A stretch of 24,955 nucleotides of DNA from assembly GCA_042218065.1 (NCBI GenBank), contig JBDGRL010000057.1, positions 1 to 24,955 of the forward strand, read 5' to 3'. The notes beneath the pieces are model-generated. The model saw only the letters and a list, made by a program, of their open reading frames with translations, ran no database searches and had not been told where the DNA came from. Below, piece by piece: positions 13,865 to 22,216 of this stretch. The stretch is from JBDGRJ01 sp042218065 (GTDB lineage: Bacteria; Patescibacteriota; Patescibacteriia; Magasanikbacterales; UBA922). The position numbers and the translations under genes are program-made. Within the stretch, counting starts at the first letter, position 1; the number at the start of each line of letters is the position of its first letter.

Positions 13865-13896
13865 AACACTGTTAATAATCCTCTATTTTTAAATAG

Positions 13897-15324
13897 ATGC
13901 AAGAAAATAATAAGATAGACTTTTTACAAAAAGAAAAAAGAAGAAAGCAAAAAGACAGCAAGTGGAAGAGAATTTTAGGCCTTTCTTTAGTTGTTATCAG
14001 CTTAGTCGCTATTATCACCGGTGTTTCTTGGTCAGCGCTACCCTCAAGTGCCGACACTCCAGAAGAGATCAACGATAAGAGTCTAGAACCTAAAGAGCCT
14101 AATGATTTTATCCAACAACTAGGTAGCGTAGTAAACCAAAAAGACAAGAACAAGATACAAGACAAAGAGCGAATTAACGTGCTTTTGCTTGGTATGGGTG
14201 GACCTGGACATGATGGTCCTTACTTGACTGACACTATTATAATAGGGAGCATCAAACCTAGCACCGGCGAAGTAGCTATGGTTTCTGTACCCCGAGATTT
14301 ACGAGTAAAAATACCAGATCTAGGATATAGAAAAATAAACTTCGTCAACTCTTATGGGGAACAAAAAAAGGAAAACTGGGGGGCTGCTTACACCACAAAA
14401 TTAATTGAAAAAAAGTTTAACTTAGATATTACTTATTATGCCAGAATTGATTTCAAAGCATTTAAAGAATTAGTAAATGAAATGAATGGAATAAATGTAC
14501 AAGTAGAGCAAAGTTTCGTAGACAATCAGTATCCAGGTAAAGGAAACAAGTACCAAACCATAAAATTTGAAGAAGGGGTACAAAAAATGAACGGTTCCAG
14601 GGCCTTAAAATATGCTCGCTCCCGCCATGGGACCAATGACCAAAACTCTGATTTTTCAAGAGCTCGTAGGCAACAAAAGGTAATTTTAGCTGCCAAAAGA
14701 AAAGCATTGTCCTACGAAACTTTGACTGATCCAAATAAGATATATAATATGCTCAAATCTTTAAATGAGCATATAACCACCAATATGGACTTGGCTGATA
14801 TAGTTTCTATGATAGACCTAGCTGAGAAAATTAACTTAAAAGACATAAAAACTCTAGTGCTAGATAATGGAAGAAATGGGTTGCTAACCAGCAAAACAAT
14901 CAATGGGGTGTATTACTTGATTCCAAAATCAGGAAATTTTGAGAAAATAAATAAGAAAATAAAAAATGTATTCGATCTTGATTCAGCCAACTTGGTAAAA
15001 AATAAAAATAATCTAGCGCCTAAAGAAATTGAGAAGAAGAAAGAAAATATAGAAATTAAAAACGGAACTTGGAAAGCGGGGCTGGCTGCAAGAACCAAAA
15101 CTGAGTTAAAACAAAAAGCATTATCAGTTCATAAGATTGGAAACACCTCAGAAAAACCTATAAATAAAAGCGGAATTTATAAAATAGGAGAAGCCAAACA
15201 AGATACTATTAAAAAAATAAAAAACCAACTTAACATCCCTATAAAAGACCAGATGCGTCCAGGTATAGATATATCTACCTCTACTGATATTCTCGTAATT
15301 TTAGGCAAAAACTATAAAGAATAA
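13897..15324 (+). CDS. LytR-CpsA-Psr (LCP) family envelope protein with LytR C-terminal domain
   Basis: 475 aa. Basic cytoplasmic tail, one membrane helix (~25-46), then an extracytoplasmic LCP domain (~92-300): INVLLLGMGGPGHDGPYLTD, TIIIGSIKP, MVSVPRDLRVKIP, KINFVNSYGE, and the arginine-rich ligand motif YARSRHGTNDQNSDFSRARR. A LytR_C domain follows at ~385-474 (IEIKNGTWKAGLAART ... STDILVILGK). LCP enzymes transfer lipid-linked polymers (wall teichoic acid, capsule or glycan) to peptidoglycan or protein. The key Asp and Arg residues are present. It is the first gene after the promoter at 13836-13864 and is followed by der after 5 nt, an arrangement that looks like convenience of packing rather than function. 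Confidence 0.93.
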   Translation: MQENNKIDFLQKEKRRKQKDSKWKRILGLSLVVISLVAIITGVSWSALPSSADTPEEINDKSLEPKEPNDFIQQLGSVVNQKDKNKIQDKERINVLLLGMGGPGHDGPYLTDTIIIGSIKPSTGEVAMVSVPRDLRVKIPDLGYRKINFVNSYGEQKKENWGAAYTTKLIEKKFNLDITYYARIDFKAFKELVNEMNGINVQVEQSFVDNQYPGKGNKYQTIKFEEGVQKMNGSRALKYARSRHGTNDQNSDFSRARRQQKVILAAKRKALSYETLTDPNKIYNMLKSLNEHITTNMDLADIVSMIDLAEKINLKDIKTLVLDNGRNGLLTSKTINGVYYLIPKSGNFEKINKKIKNVFDLDSANLVKNKNNLAPKEIEKKKENIEIKNGTWKAGLAARTKTELKQKALSVHKIGNTSEKPINKSGIYKIGEAKQDTIKKIKNQLNIPIKDQMRPGIDISTSTDILVILGKNYKE

Positions 15325-15329
15325 AATAC

Positions 15330-16703
15330 ATGTCTACCTCGGTTCAAAAATATGAAGGAAAAATGCCTACAGTTGCTATCGTAGGAAGGACAAATGTAGG
15401 AAAGTCAACTCTTTTTAACCGATTGATAGAAAAAGAAGAAGCAATAGTATCTGAAAAAAAAGGAACTACCAGAACCAGCAACACAGAAATAGTCCAGTGG
15501 CGCGGGGAAAAATTTAAATTAATAGATACTGGCGGACTAGAATTTGATCCTGATCTTCCAATGGAGGATAAAATCGAAAAGCAAGTAAATGCAGCTTTGG
15601 ACAAAGCAGAGGTAATTATATTTCTAACTGACGGGCAAGAAGCAATACTAAAACAAGAAAAAGAGATAGCTCAAAAACTACAAAGAAAAGAGAAAGATGT
15701 GATCTTAACTATGAATAAAATTGATAACGAATCTGATTCCAAATCAGCTTCACTAGAAGAGTGGTATCGCCTGGGCTTAGGAGAACCGATTGAAGTTTCT
15801 GCCCTAAACGGACGCAATATAGGCCAGCTTTTAGACAAAATACATGAAATATTAAAAGACAAAGAAGAGTTTCAAGACGAAGAACTTGAAAAAGAAAAAA
15901 AAGTTAGTATAATCGGCAGACCAAACGCAGGAAAATCTACTCTCTTCAATAATTTAATAGGTGAAGACGAGGTTATAGTCAGCAAAAAAGCTCATACCAC
16001 CAGAGAACCTCACAGAACAAAAGTTATTTACTCTCATAAAGTTGGAAAGGAAACTAAAAAAGAAAAGATAAATTTTATAGACACAGCAGGTATCAGAAAA
16101 AAGAAAAATGTAGAACCAGGAATAGAACAACAAGGGGTAAACAAAAGTATAGAAGCTATCGAAAAATCAAACATAGTTCTGTTTGTTATAGACGGAAGCA
16201 GGAAAATATCAAAACAAGACAAAAAATTAGGAAGCTTGCTGAAAAACAAACTCAAAAGTGTTATTATACTAATCAATAAATGGGATCTTACAGAAGATAA
16301 CCAAGAAAAAAGAAACTATGTCAAAAAAAGGTTTTTCCAAGACTTTCCTCACTTGGATTTTGCCCCGCTCTTATTCGTCAGTGCTCTAACAGGAAAAAAT
16401 GTTCATAAAATCTTTCCAAAAATAATTAAAGCTTGGGAGGCTAGAAACATCCACATCCCTGAAGAAGGTTTAAAAAGCTTCTTAAAAACAGCAGCAAAAA
16501 AACACAAACCACGAAAAGGTAAAGGCACAAAAGAGCCAAAATTATTAAAAATGAAGCAGGTAAGCACAGATCCTCTGGTCTTTGAGCTTTACATAAATGA
16601 AGGCGCATATCTGGCTGATAATTATGTAAACTATCTAAAAAATAAAATGCGGGAGAGATTCGGTTTTTTTGCAACGCCTATTCGTATTAAATTGAAAAAA
16701 TAA
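15330..16703 (+). CDS. der: Ribosome biogenesis GTPase Der (EngA)
   Basis: 457 aa. Two tandem GTPase domains and a C-terminal KH-like domain, the unique Der architecture; needed for 50S subunit assembly. Domain 1: GRTNVGKS (19-26), IDTGG (65-69), NKID (129-132). Domain 2: GRPNAGKS (196-203), DTAG (251-254), NKWD (316-319), SALTG. KH-like region ~360-457 with ...TDPLVFELYINE. All G motifs are intact. The ATG at 15330 is used although a second ATG at 15363 sits directly before TVAIVGR; the extra 11 residues are not diagnostic. Upstream AATAAAATAC has no Shine-Dalgarno. Confidence 0.96.
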   Translation: MSTSVQKYEGKMPTVAIVGRTNVGKSTLFNRLIEKEEAIVSEKKGTTRTSNTEIVQWRGEKFKLIDTGGLEFDPDLPMEDKIEKQVNAALDKAEVIIFLTDGQEAILKQEKEIAQKLQRKEKDVILTMNKIDNESDSKSASLEEWYRLGLGEPIEVSALNGRNIGQLLDKIHEILKDKEEFQDEELEKEKKVSIIGRPNAGKSTLFNNLIGEDEVIVSKKAHTTREPHRTKVIYSHKVGKETKKEKINFIDTAGIRKKKNVEPGIEQQGVNKSIEAIEKSNIVLFVIDGSRKISKQDKKLGSLLKNKLKSVIILINKWDLTEDNQEKRNYVKKRFFQDFPHLDFAPLLFVSALTGKNVHKIFPKIIKAWEARNIHIPEEGLKSFLKTAAKKHKPRKGKGTKEPKLLKMKQVSTDPLVFELYINEGAYLADNYVNYLKNKMRERFGFFATPIRIKLKK

Positions 16704-16714
16704 CTCTAAAATTA

Positions 16715-17260
16715 ATGAATTTAATAGTTGGTCTAGGCAACCCAGGAAAAAAATATAAGAAAACTAGGCACAATATAGGTTTTATGGTGTTAGATAAGAT
16801 ACATGAAAAACTTCAGATCAGAGATATATCTGACTGGTCACTAAGTGAAAAATTCAATGCTGAAGTATCCGGATGCCATATCGATGGAGAAAAAAATATT
16901 TTTGCAAAACCAATGACTTACATGAATAAATCAGGCCAAGCTGTACAGATGATCGGAGATTATTATAGCTTAACTTCAGAAGATCTTATTGTAGTCCATG
17001 ATGATATAGATATTGAGCTTGGTGAAATAAAGACACAAAAAAATATAAGTTCAGCTGGCCATAAAGGTGTAAATTCTATTATTAATCACATCAATACTAA
17101 AAATTTTAGGAGGGTTAGAGTAGGGATTAAAACAGACAAGCTAAAAGATATGGAAGTTTCCGATTTTGTATTATCTAAGTTTGGTTGGTTCGAAAGTGGA
17201 ACTCTTAAGAAAGTAAAAGACGATGCAGCCGATCAAGTTTTAGATCTTATTAATAAATAA
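16715..17260 (+). CDS. pth: Peptidyl-tRNA hydrolase
   Basis: 181 aa, typical length. Releases tRNA from peptidyl-tRNAs that drop off the ribosome. Motifs: LIVGLGNPGKKYKKTRHNIG with Asn9 and catalytic His19, FAKPMTYMNKSGQAV (Asn71), VVHDDIDIELG (Asp96). One departure: the usual GGHNG loop reads AGHKG (Lys117 at the place of the conserved Asn114 of the E. coli enzyme). It lies 11 nt after der and 6 nt before dprA, so cotranscription is likely. Confidence 0.95.
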   Translation: MNLIVGLGNPGKKYKKTRHNIGFMVLDKIHEKLQIRDISDWSLSEKFNAEVSGCHIDGEKNIFAKPMTYMNKSGQAVQMIGDYYSLTSEDLIVVHDDIDIELGEIKTQKNISSAGHKGVNSIINHINTKNFRRVRVGIKTDKLKDMEVSDFVLSKFGWFESGTLKKVKDDAADQVLDLINK

Positions 17261-17266
17261 TTATAT

Positions 17267-18334
17267 ATGCAAAAAGAGGTTATTTTATCTTATTTTCCTA
17301 AAATTACCAACAAACGTTTCAAAGACCTATGTAATAACTACTCCTCTTGGCAGGAAATAAAAAATATCACCTTCAATGATTTAAACTCACTAGGCTGGAA
17401 AAAAGAGGCTAAAGAGTCTTTTTTTGAATGGCGAAAACAAGTTGATATTGAAGAAATTAAACAAGAACTGAAACAAGAAAATATCGAGTGTGTTACTATA
17501 TCAGATGAAAATTACCCTAAACTGCTCAAAGAGATCCACGATCCCCCCTTTTGCTTGTTTAAAAAAGGAGAGATTAAAAAAGAAGAATTTGCGCTAGGTA
17601 TAGTCGGCACCAGAAAAAATAGTAAATATGGTAAACAAGTAACTTACAAAATAGTTAAAAAATTAGCCAGATCCGGTGTAACAATAGTTAGTGGTATGGC
17701 CTATGGTATAGATAGTTTTGCTCATAAAGCGACTATGCAAGCAAATGGAAGGACTATAGCAGTTTTAGGAGGAGGTTTAGATGAAAAAAATATATATCCA
17801 GCCGAGCACAGAGATTTAGCAGAAGAAATTGTCGATTCCTCAGGGGCAGTAGTTACAGAATACTGCCCGGGAACGTCGCCTTCACAATATACTTTCCCTC
17901 AAAGAAATAGGATAATATCAGGTCTTTCGCACGGAGTGTTGGTAGTAGAAGCAGGAGAATCAAGCGGTGCTTTAATAACTGCCGATTCAGCTTTAGATCA
18001 AAACCGAGAAGTCTTAGCTATCCCTCACCGAATTACCGACAAAAATGGAGTCGGTGTAAATCAACTAATAAGAGAAGGGGCTACGCCAGTAACTTGTCCT
18101 GAAGACATTTTTAATGAGTTTCATCTGGAATTTGATGATGAGCAAGATGAGATTGAGCCGGAAAATAAAAAAGAGGCAGAAATAATAGAATTCTTATCAG
18201 AAGAACCTATTCATATTGACAAAATAGTAAAAAAGACTAATCTTAATAGTAGCGAAGTCACTAGCACTTTGTCTATCTTAGAAATGAAAGGTGTCGTTAA
18301 AAATCTTGGCAATATGAAGTATGCTATCACTTAG
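17267..18334 (+). CDS. dprA: DNA processing protein DprA
   Basis: 355 aa. Binds incoming single-stranded DNA during natural transformation and loads RecA. N-terminal helical SAM/HhH-like part (~1-65), then the Rossmann-like DprA core: GIVGTRKNSKYG (111-122), VSGMAYGIDSFAHKAT (141-156), TIAVLGGGLDEKNIYP, YTFPQRNRIISGL (208-220), VVEAGESSGALITADSALDQ. A C-terminal winged helix (~295-355, EEPIHIDKIVKKTN ... EMKGVVKNLGNMKYAI) is present. All parts intact, consistent with DNA uptake ability reported for Patescibacteria. Followed by 57 bp and topA, a common pairing. Confidence 0.96.
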   Translation: MQKEVILSYFPKITNKRFKDLCNNYSSWQEIKNITFNDLNSLGWKKEAKESFFEWRKQVDIEEIKQELKQENIECVTISDENYPKLLKEIHDPPFCLFKKGEIKKEEFALGIVGTRKNSKYGKQVTYKIVKKLARSGVTIVSGMAYGIDSFAHKATMQANGRTIAVLGGGLDEKNIYPAEHRDLAEEIVDSSGAVVTEYCPGTSPSQYTFPQRNRIISGLSHGVLVVEAGESSGALITADSALDQNREVLAIPHRITDKNGVGVNQLIREGATPVTCPEDIFNEFHLEFDDEQDEIEPENKKEAEIIEFLSEEPIHIDKIVKKTNLNSSEVTSTLSILEMKGVVKNLGNMKYAIT

Positions 18335-18342
18335 ATTTCATG

Positions 18343-18348
18343 TATAAT
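18343..18348 (+). promoter_or_regulatory. Possible -10 element for topA
   Basis: A perfect TATAAT lies 43 nt before the topA ATG in the 57-bp dprA-topA gap, directly preceded by TG. I find no matching -35 at 16-18 nt, so topA may have a weak promoter here or be read through from upstream. Confidence 0.3.
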
Positions 18349-18391
18349 GTAATCAAATTTGTCCAATTAAATAACAGTAAACAATAAACAG

Positions 18392-20629
18392 ATGAGTAAA
18401 AAACTAGTAATAGTTGAGTCCCCTAAAAAAGCAAAAACTATCTCCAAGTTTTTAGATAATAATTATAGAGTTGAACCCTCATATGGTCACATCCGAGATT
18501 TACCAAAAAGTGAGATGGGGGTTGAGCTAGAAAATAATACATTTGAGCCTCAATATACAATCCCAAAAAATAAGGCAGATAGAGTAAAAGAACTAAAAGA
18601 TATTGCTGATAAAAGCGAAGAAGTTATATTTGCTACCGATGGCGACCGAGAGGGTGAAGCTATATCTTGGCATTTGGCTAAAATTTTTGGAATAGACCCT
18701 GAAGAAGCCACCAGAATTGAGTTCCATGAAATCACACAAGAAGCAATAGAAAAAGCCTTAAAAAACCCCAGATCCATTGACAAAAAATTAGTTAATGCAC
18801 AACAAGCAAGAAGAGTATTGGACAGATTAGTAGGTTACGAACTTTCACCTCTATTATGGAAAAAAGTAGCCAAAGGATTATCAGCCGGAAGGGTCCAGTC
18901 TGTGGCTTTGAAGTTTATAGTTGAAAGAGAGAGGGAACGACAAGACTTCGAACCGCAGGAATACTGGAGTTTAAAGGCTGAACTAGAAAAAAACAGCTCA
19001 GATCTGGAAGCGAAATTAAGAAGTAAAAATGAAGAAAAATTAGATAAGTTTGCAATATCCTCAGAAGCAGAAATGGATAAGGTGCTCGAAAAGTTAGAAG
19101 ATGTAAACTATATAGTAAAGTCGATAAAACACAAACAAAAGAAAAAGAAGCCCAAGCCTCCATTCACAACCTCCTACCTGCAACAGCAAGCTAACTATCA
19201 ACTAAACTTCTCTTCCAAAAAAACAATGACAATAGCCCAGCAATTGTATGAAGGTATTGACTTGGGGCAAGGAGAACAAGAAGGATTAATAACCTACATG
19301 AGAACAGACTCATTATTCTTATCTGATAACTTTTTAGGGCGGGCTAATGGTTTTGTTGAATCTACTTTTGGGGATGAGTATCAACAATTCAGAAAGTACC
19401 AAACCGAATCCGACCAAGCTCAAGAAGCCCACGAAGCAATACGACCTACAGCACCTAAAAGAACCCCTAAATCAATTAAAGACGAACTTACAAAAGACCA
19501 GTTTAAGTTATATAATTTAATCTGGAAAAGGTCTATAGCTACACAAATAGCAAATGCAAAACTAGACCATAAAACCCTAGATATTAAGGCTGGTGAGTAC
19601 GGTTTTAGAGCCACTGGACAAACCATAAACTTCGATGGGTGGCTAAAATTATACCCGAAAAAAGTGAAAGAGAATACTCTCCCCAAACTGAGCAAAGGAG
19701 ATGAATTAAAATGCAACAATTTAGAGCCAAAGCAACACTTCACCAAACCTCCAGCCCGCTTCTCTGACGCAACACTGGTCAAAGAACTAAAAGAACATGA
19801 TATCGGAAGACCTTCTACATACGCACCAACTATATCAAAAATAGAACAAAGACAATATGTCACTAGAGACAAGAACAAAAAATTAAAGCCTACTGACATA
19901 GCATTTGTAGTAAATGATCTTTTAACTGAACATTTTAGTAATATCGTAGATACTGATTTCACTGCAAAACTAGAACAAGATCTAGACCATATAGCCTCCG
20001 GAGACGAGGAATGGAAACCGGTAATATCTGATTTCTATAAACCCTTTCATGAGAACATAGAAGAAAAAACAGAATCAATATCTAAAAGTGAGGTTACTAA
20101 AGTCAAAGAACTCGGAGAAGATCCTGAATCCGGAGAACCTATTTTTGTAAAAGTAGGAAAATACGGCCCATACATTCAGAAGGGCACCCAAGAAGGTGAA
20201 AAGCCGGATTTCGCCCCTATACCAGAAGATATTGAGCTAAATGAAATAACGATGGAAGACGCTCAAAAACTACTTACATTACCAAAAAAACTGGGGACTG
20301 ACGAAGAGGGAAACGATATTATTGTAGATGAGGGCAGGTATGGTCCTTACCTAAAATGTAATGACGAAAACTACTCTTTGGAAGATGACCAAGATCCTTA
20401 CGAAATAACTTTAGAACAAGCTAAAAAAGTAATAAAAGAAGAAAAAGAAAGACAAGAAAAGAAAGAAATAAAAACCTTTGACAAAGAAGGTATAAAAGTG
20501 TTAAATGGACCATACGGGCCTTATGTCACAGACGGAGATACCAATGTATCTGTACCGGATGACAAAGACCCTTCTAATTTAAATAAGCAAGAGTGTCAAA
20601 AACTTTTAGAAGAGAAAAATGAAAACTGA
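18392..20629 (+). CDS. topA: DNA topoisomerase I
   Basis: 745 aa. Relaxes negative supercoils (type IA). TOPRIM: LVIVESPKKAKTISKFL (Glu9) and ATDGDREGEAISWHL (Asp83, Asp85, Glu87). Catalytic Tyr302 in LITYMRTDS; further core motifs QQARRVLDRLVGYELSPLLW, KGLSAGRVQSVAL, EAHEAIRPT and RFSDATLVKELKEHDIGRPS. The C-terminus (~590-745) carries three Topo_C_Rpt-type repeats (GKYGPYIQKG, GRYGPYLKC, GPYGPYVTDG) and no Cys4 zinc fingers. It overlaps rel by 11 nt, pointing to translational coupling. TGA is the stop codon. Confidence 0.97.
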   Translation: MSKKLVIVESPKKAKTISKFLDNNYRVEPSYGHIRDLPKSEMGVELENNTFEPQYTIPKNKADRVKELKDIADKSEEVIFATDGDREGEAISWHLAKIFGIDPEEATRIEFHEITQEAIEKALKNPRSIDKKLVNAQQARRVLDRLVGYELSPLLWKKVAKGLSAGRVQSVALKFIVERERERQDFEPQEYWSLKAELEKNSSDLEAKLRSKNEEKLDKFAISSEAEMDKVLEKLEDVNYIVKSIKHKQKKKKPKPPFTTSYLQQQANYQLNFSSKKTMTIAQQLYEGIDLGQGEQEGLITYMRTDSLFLSDNFLGRANGFVESTFGDEYQQFRKYQTESDQAQEAHEAIRPTAPKRTPKSIKDELTKDQFKLYNLIWKRSIATQIANAKLDHKTLDIKAGEYGFRATGQTINFDGWLKLYPKKVKENTLPKLSKGDELKCNNLEPKQHFTKPPARFSDATLVKELKEHDIGRPSTYAPTISKIEQRQYVTRDKNKKLKPTDIAFVVNDLLTEHFSNIVDTDFTAKLEQDLDHIASGDEEWKPVISDFYKPFHENIEEKTESISKSEVTKVKELGEDPESGEPIFVKVGKYGPYIQKGTQEGEKPDFAPIPEDIELNEITMEDAQKLLTLPKKLGTDEEGNDIIVDEGRYGPYLKCNDENYSLEDDQDPYEITLEQAKKVIKEEKERQEKKEIKTFDKEGIKVLNGPYGPYVTDGDTNVSVPDDKDPSNLNKQECQKLLEEKNEN

Positions 20630-22112
20630 AAAATATCCCAAAAATGGTGGGGATATAGACGATTTAATAGAAAAAATAAAAGTTTACAAAGAAAATGCAG
20701 ATACTGACATGGTGCGTTTAGCTTATGATTTTGCAAAAAAAGCACATGAAGGACAAACTAGAAAATCAGGCGACCCCTATATCTCTCACCCATTAGCCGC
20801 AGCTCACATAGTAGCTAACATGAGGATAGACCCAAAAGTAATAGTTGGCACCTTACTTCACGATGTACCTGAAGACACCGACAAAACCTTGGATGATTTG
20901 AAAGAAAATTTTGGAGAAGAAGTAAGAGATATGGTAGCCGGTATTACGAAAATAGGTAAGCTAAAATATAGAGGTGTTGAGAGATATATAGAAAATCTCA
21001 GAAAGCTGTTCGTAGCAATGGCTGAGGACGTAAGAACGATGATTATCAAATTTGCTGACAGAGTACACAACCTTTCTACCCTAGAACATCTTCCCGAAAA
21101 AAAGAGATATAGAATCGCACTAGAAAGTTTGGAAATCTACGCCCCCATTGCAGCAAGGCTGGGCATGGATGAGTTTAAAGGAAGGCTTGAGGACCTGTCT
21201 TTCAAGTACGTATACCCTGAAAAATATGAAGAAGTGAAAGAATTAAGAGAACAAAAGCTAGGTGGTAAGGAAGACTATTTTAAAAAAGTAGCGAAAAAAG
21301 CAAAGAAGGAATTAAAAGAGTCTAATATAGACGTAATCAATGTAGAAGGAAGAAATAAGAGACTATACAGCTTCTACAAAAAATTACAAAGAAAAGGGGA
21401 AGCAGCAAAAATATATGATCTAATTGCTTTGAGAGTAATCGTACCATCGATCGCAGATTGTTATGCAGCCTTAGGAACTCTGCACAACAACTGGAAGCCG
21501 ATGAGAGGAAGAATAAAAGACTATATATCACAACCAAAGCCCAATGGTTATAAATCTCTTCATACTACCGTTTTTGGTAAAGATGGAGATATGATTGAAT
21601 TTCAAATCAGAACCGAAGAAATGCACCAAGAAGCACAATATGGTGTAGCTGCACACTGGCATTATGATGAACATGGAGCCTCTGCACCTAAGCAAAATAT
21701 AGACTGGATTGACGAGTTCGCAGAAATTCAAGAACAAACCTTGGATCAGCTTTCTGATCTTGAAGAATTAAAAGTAGATTTCCTAAAGAAAAGACTATTT
21801 GTCTTTACTCCTCAAGGTGATGTAATTGATTTGCCGGAAGGCTCCACTCCCGTAGACTTTGCCTATGAAATTCATACTGAAATAGGAAATACATGCGTAT
21901 CAGCAAGAGTAAATAACAAAGTTGTAAGCTTAGACACCAAATTAAAAAACAGCGACGTAGTAGAAATAATAACCGACGAAAACAGGAAGGGCCCAAACCC
22001 GGATTGGCTTGAGTTTGTAAAAACATCTAAAGCAAAAAAGAAAATAGAATCAGCCAAGAAAGATTCAGTTTCAGATTGGATCAAATCAGTCTTTCCCAAA
22101 GAGGAACAATAA
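20619..22112 (+). CDS. rel: Bifunctional (p)ppGpp synthetase/hydrolase, Rel/SpoT family, without C-terminal ACT domain
   Basis: 497 aa. HD hydrolase domain: KAHEGQTRKSGDPYISHP (His57), LLHDVPEDT (His81, Asp82), IIKFADRVHNLSTL (Asp147). Synthetase domain: LIALRVIVPSIADCYAALG, RGRIKDYISQPKPNGYKSLH, EFQIRTEEMHQEAQYGVAAH. The RxKD form (RIKD) and the complete HD set suggest both synthesis and hydrolysis. A TGS domain follows (VFTPQGDVIDLPEGSTPVDF) and the protein ends ~60 residues later, lacking the ZFD/ACT regulatory end of the ~740-aa long RSH proteins. The start overlaps topA by 11 nt; upstream AGAAGAGAAAA is only weakly SD-like. A bidirectional terminator follows 31 nt after the stop. Confidence 0.94.
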   Translation: MKTEKYPKNGGDIDDLIEKIKVYKENADTDMVRLAYDFAKKAHEGQTRKSGDPYISHPLAAAHIVANMRIDPKVIVGTLLHDVPEDTDKTLDDLKENFGEEVRDMVAGITKIGKLKYRGVERYIENLRKLFVAMAEDVRTMIIKFADRVHNLSTLEHLPEKKRYRIALESLEIYAPIAARLGMDEFKGRLEDLSFKYVYPEKYEEVKELREQKLGGKEDYFKKVAKKAKKELKESNIDVINVEGRNKRLYSFYKKLQRKGEAAKIYDLIALRVIVPSIADCYAALGTLHNNWKPMRGRIKDYISQPKPNGYKSLHTTVFGKDGDMIEFQIRTEEMHQEAQYGVAAHWHYDEHGASAPKQNIDWIDEFAEIQEQTLDQLSDLEELKVDFLKKRLFVFTPQGDVIDLPEGSTPVDFAYEIHTEIGNTCVSARVNNKVVSLDTKLKNSDVVEIITDENRKGPNPDWLEFVKTSKAKKKIESAKKDSVSDWIKSVFPKEEQ

Positions 22113-22142
22113 TAAAGTCAGTCTAAATTCCACCTTTAAAAT

Positions 22143-22174
22143 AAAAAAACCACCCGACTTCACGGGTGGTTTTT
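22143..22174. terminator. Bidirectional rho-independent terminator
   Basis: Stem AACCACCCG / CGGGTGGTT (22148-22156 with 22163-22171), 6-nt loop ACTTCA, flanked by seven A on the left and five T on the right, so it works in both directions. It separates rel from the convergent minus-strand surface protein gene. Confidence 0.92.
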
Positions 22175-22216
22175 AATTCACTAGTTAAGTCTTTAGTAAA
22201 TATCGCCAGGAAAGCT

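Noticed and set aside
19420..19962. Minus-strand open frame of 180 codons inside topA
   Set aside because: It overlaps a conserved topA core region completely; its composition is that of a reverse-complement shadow.
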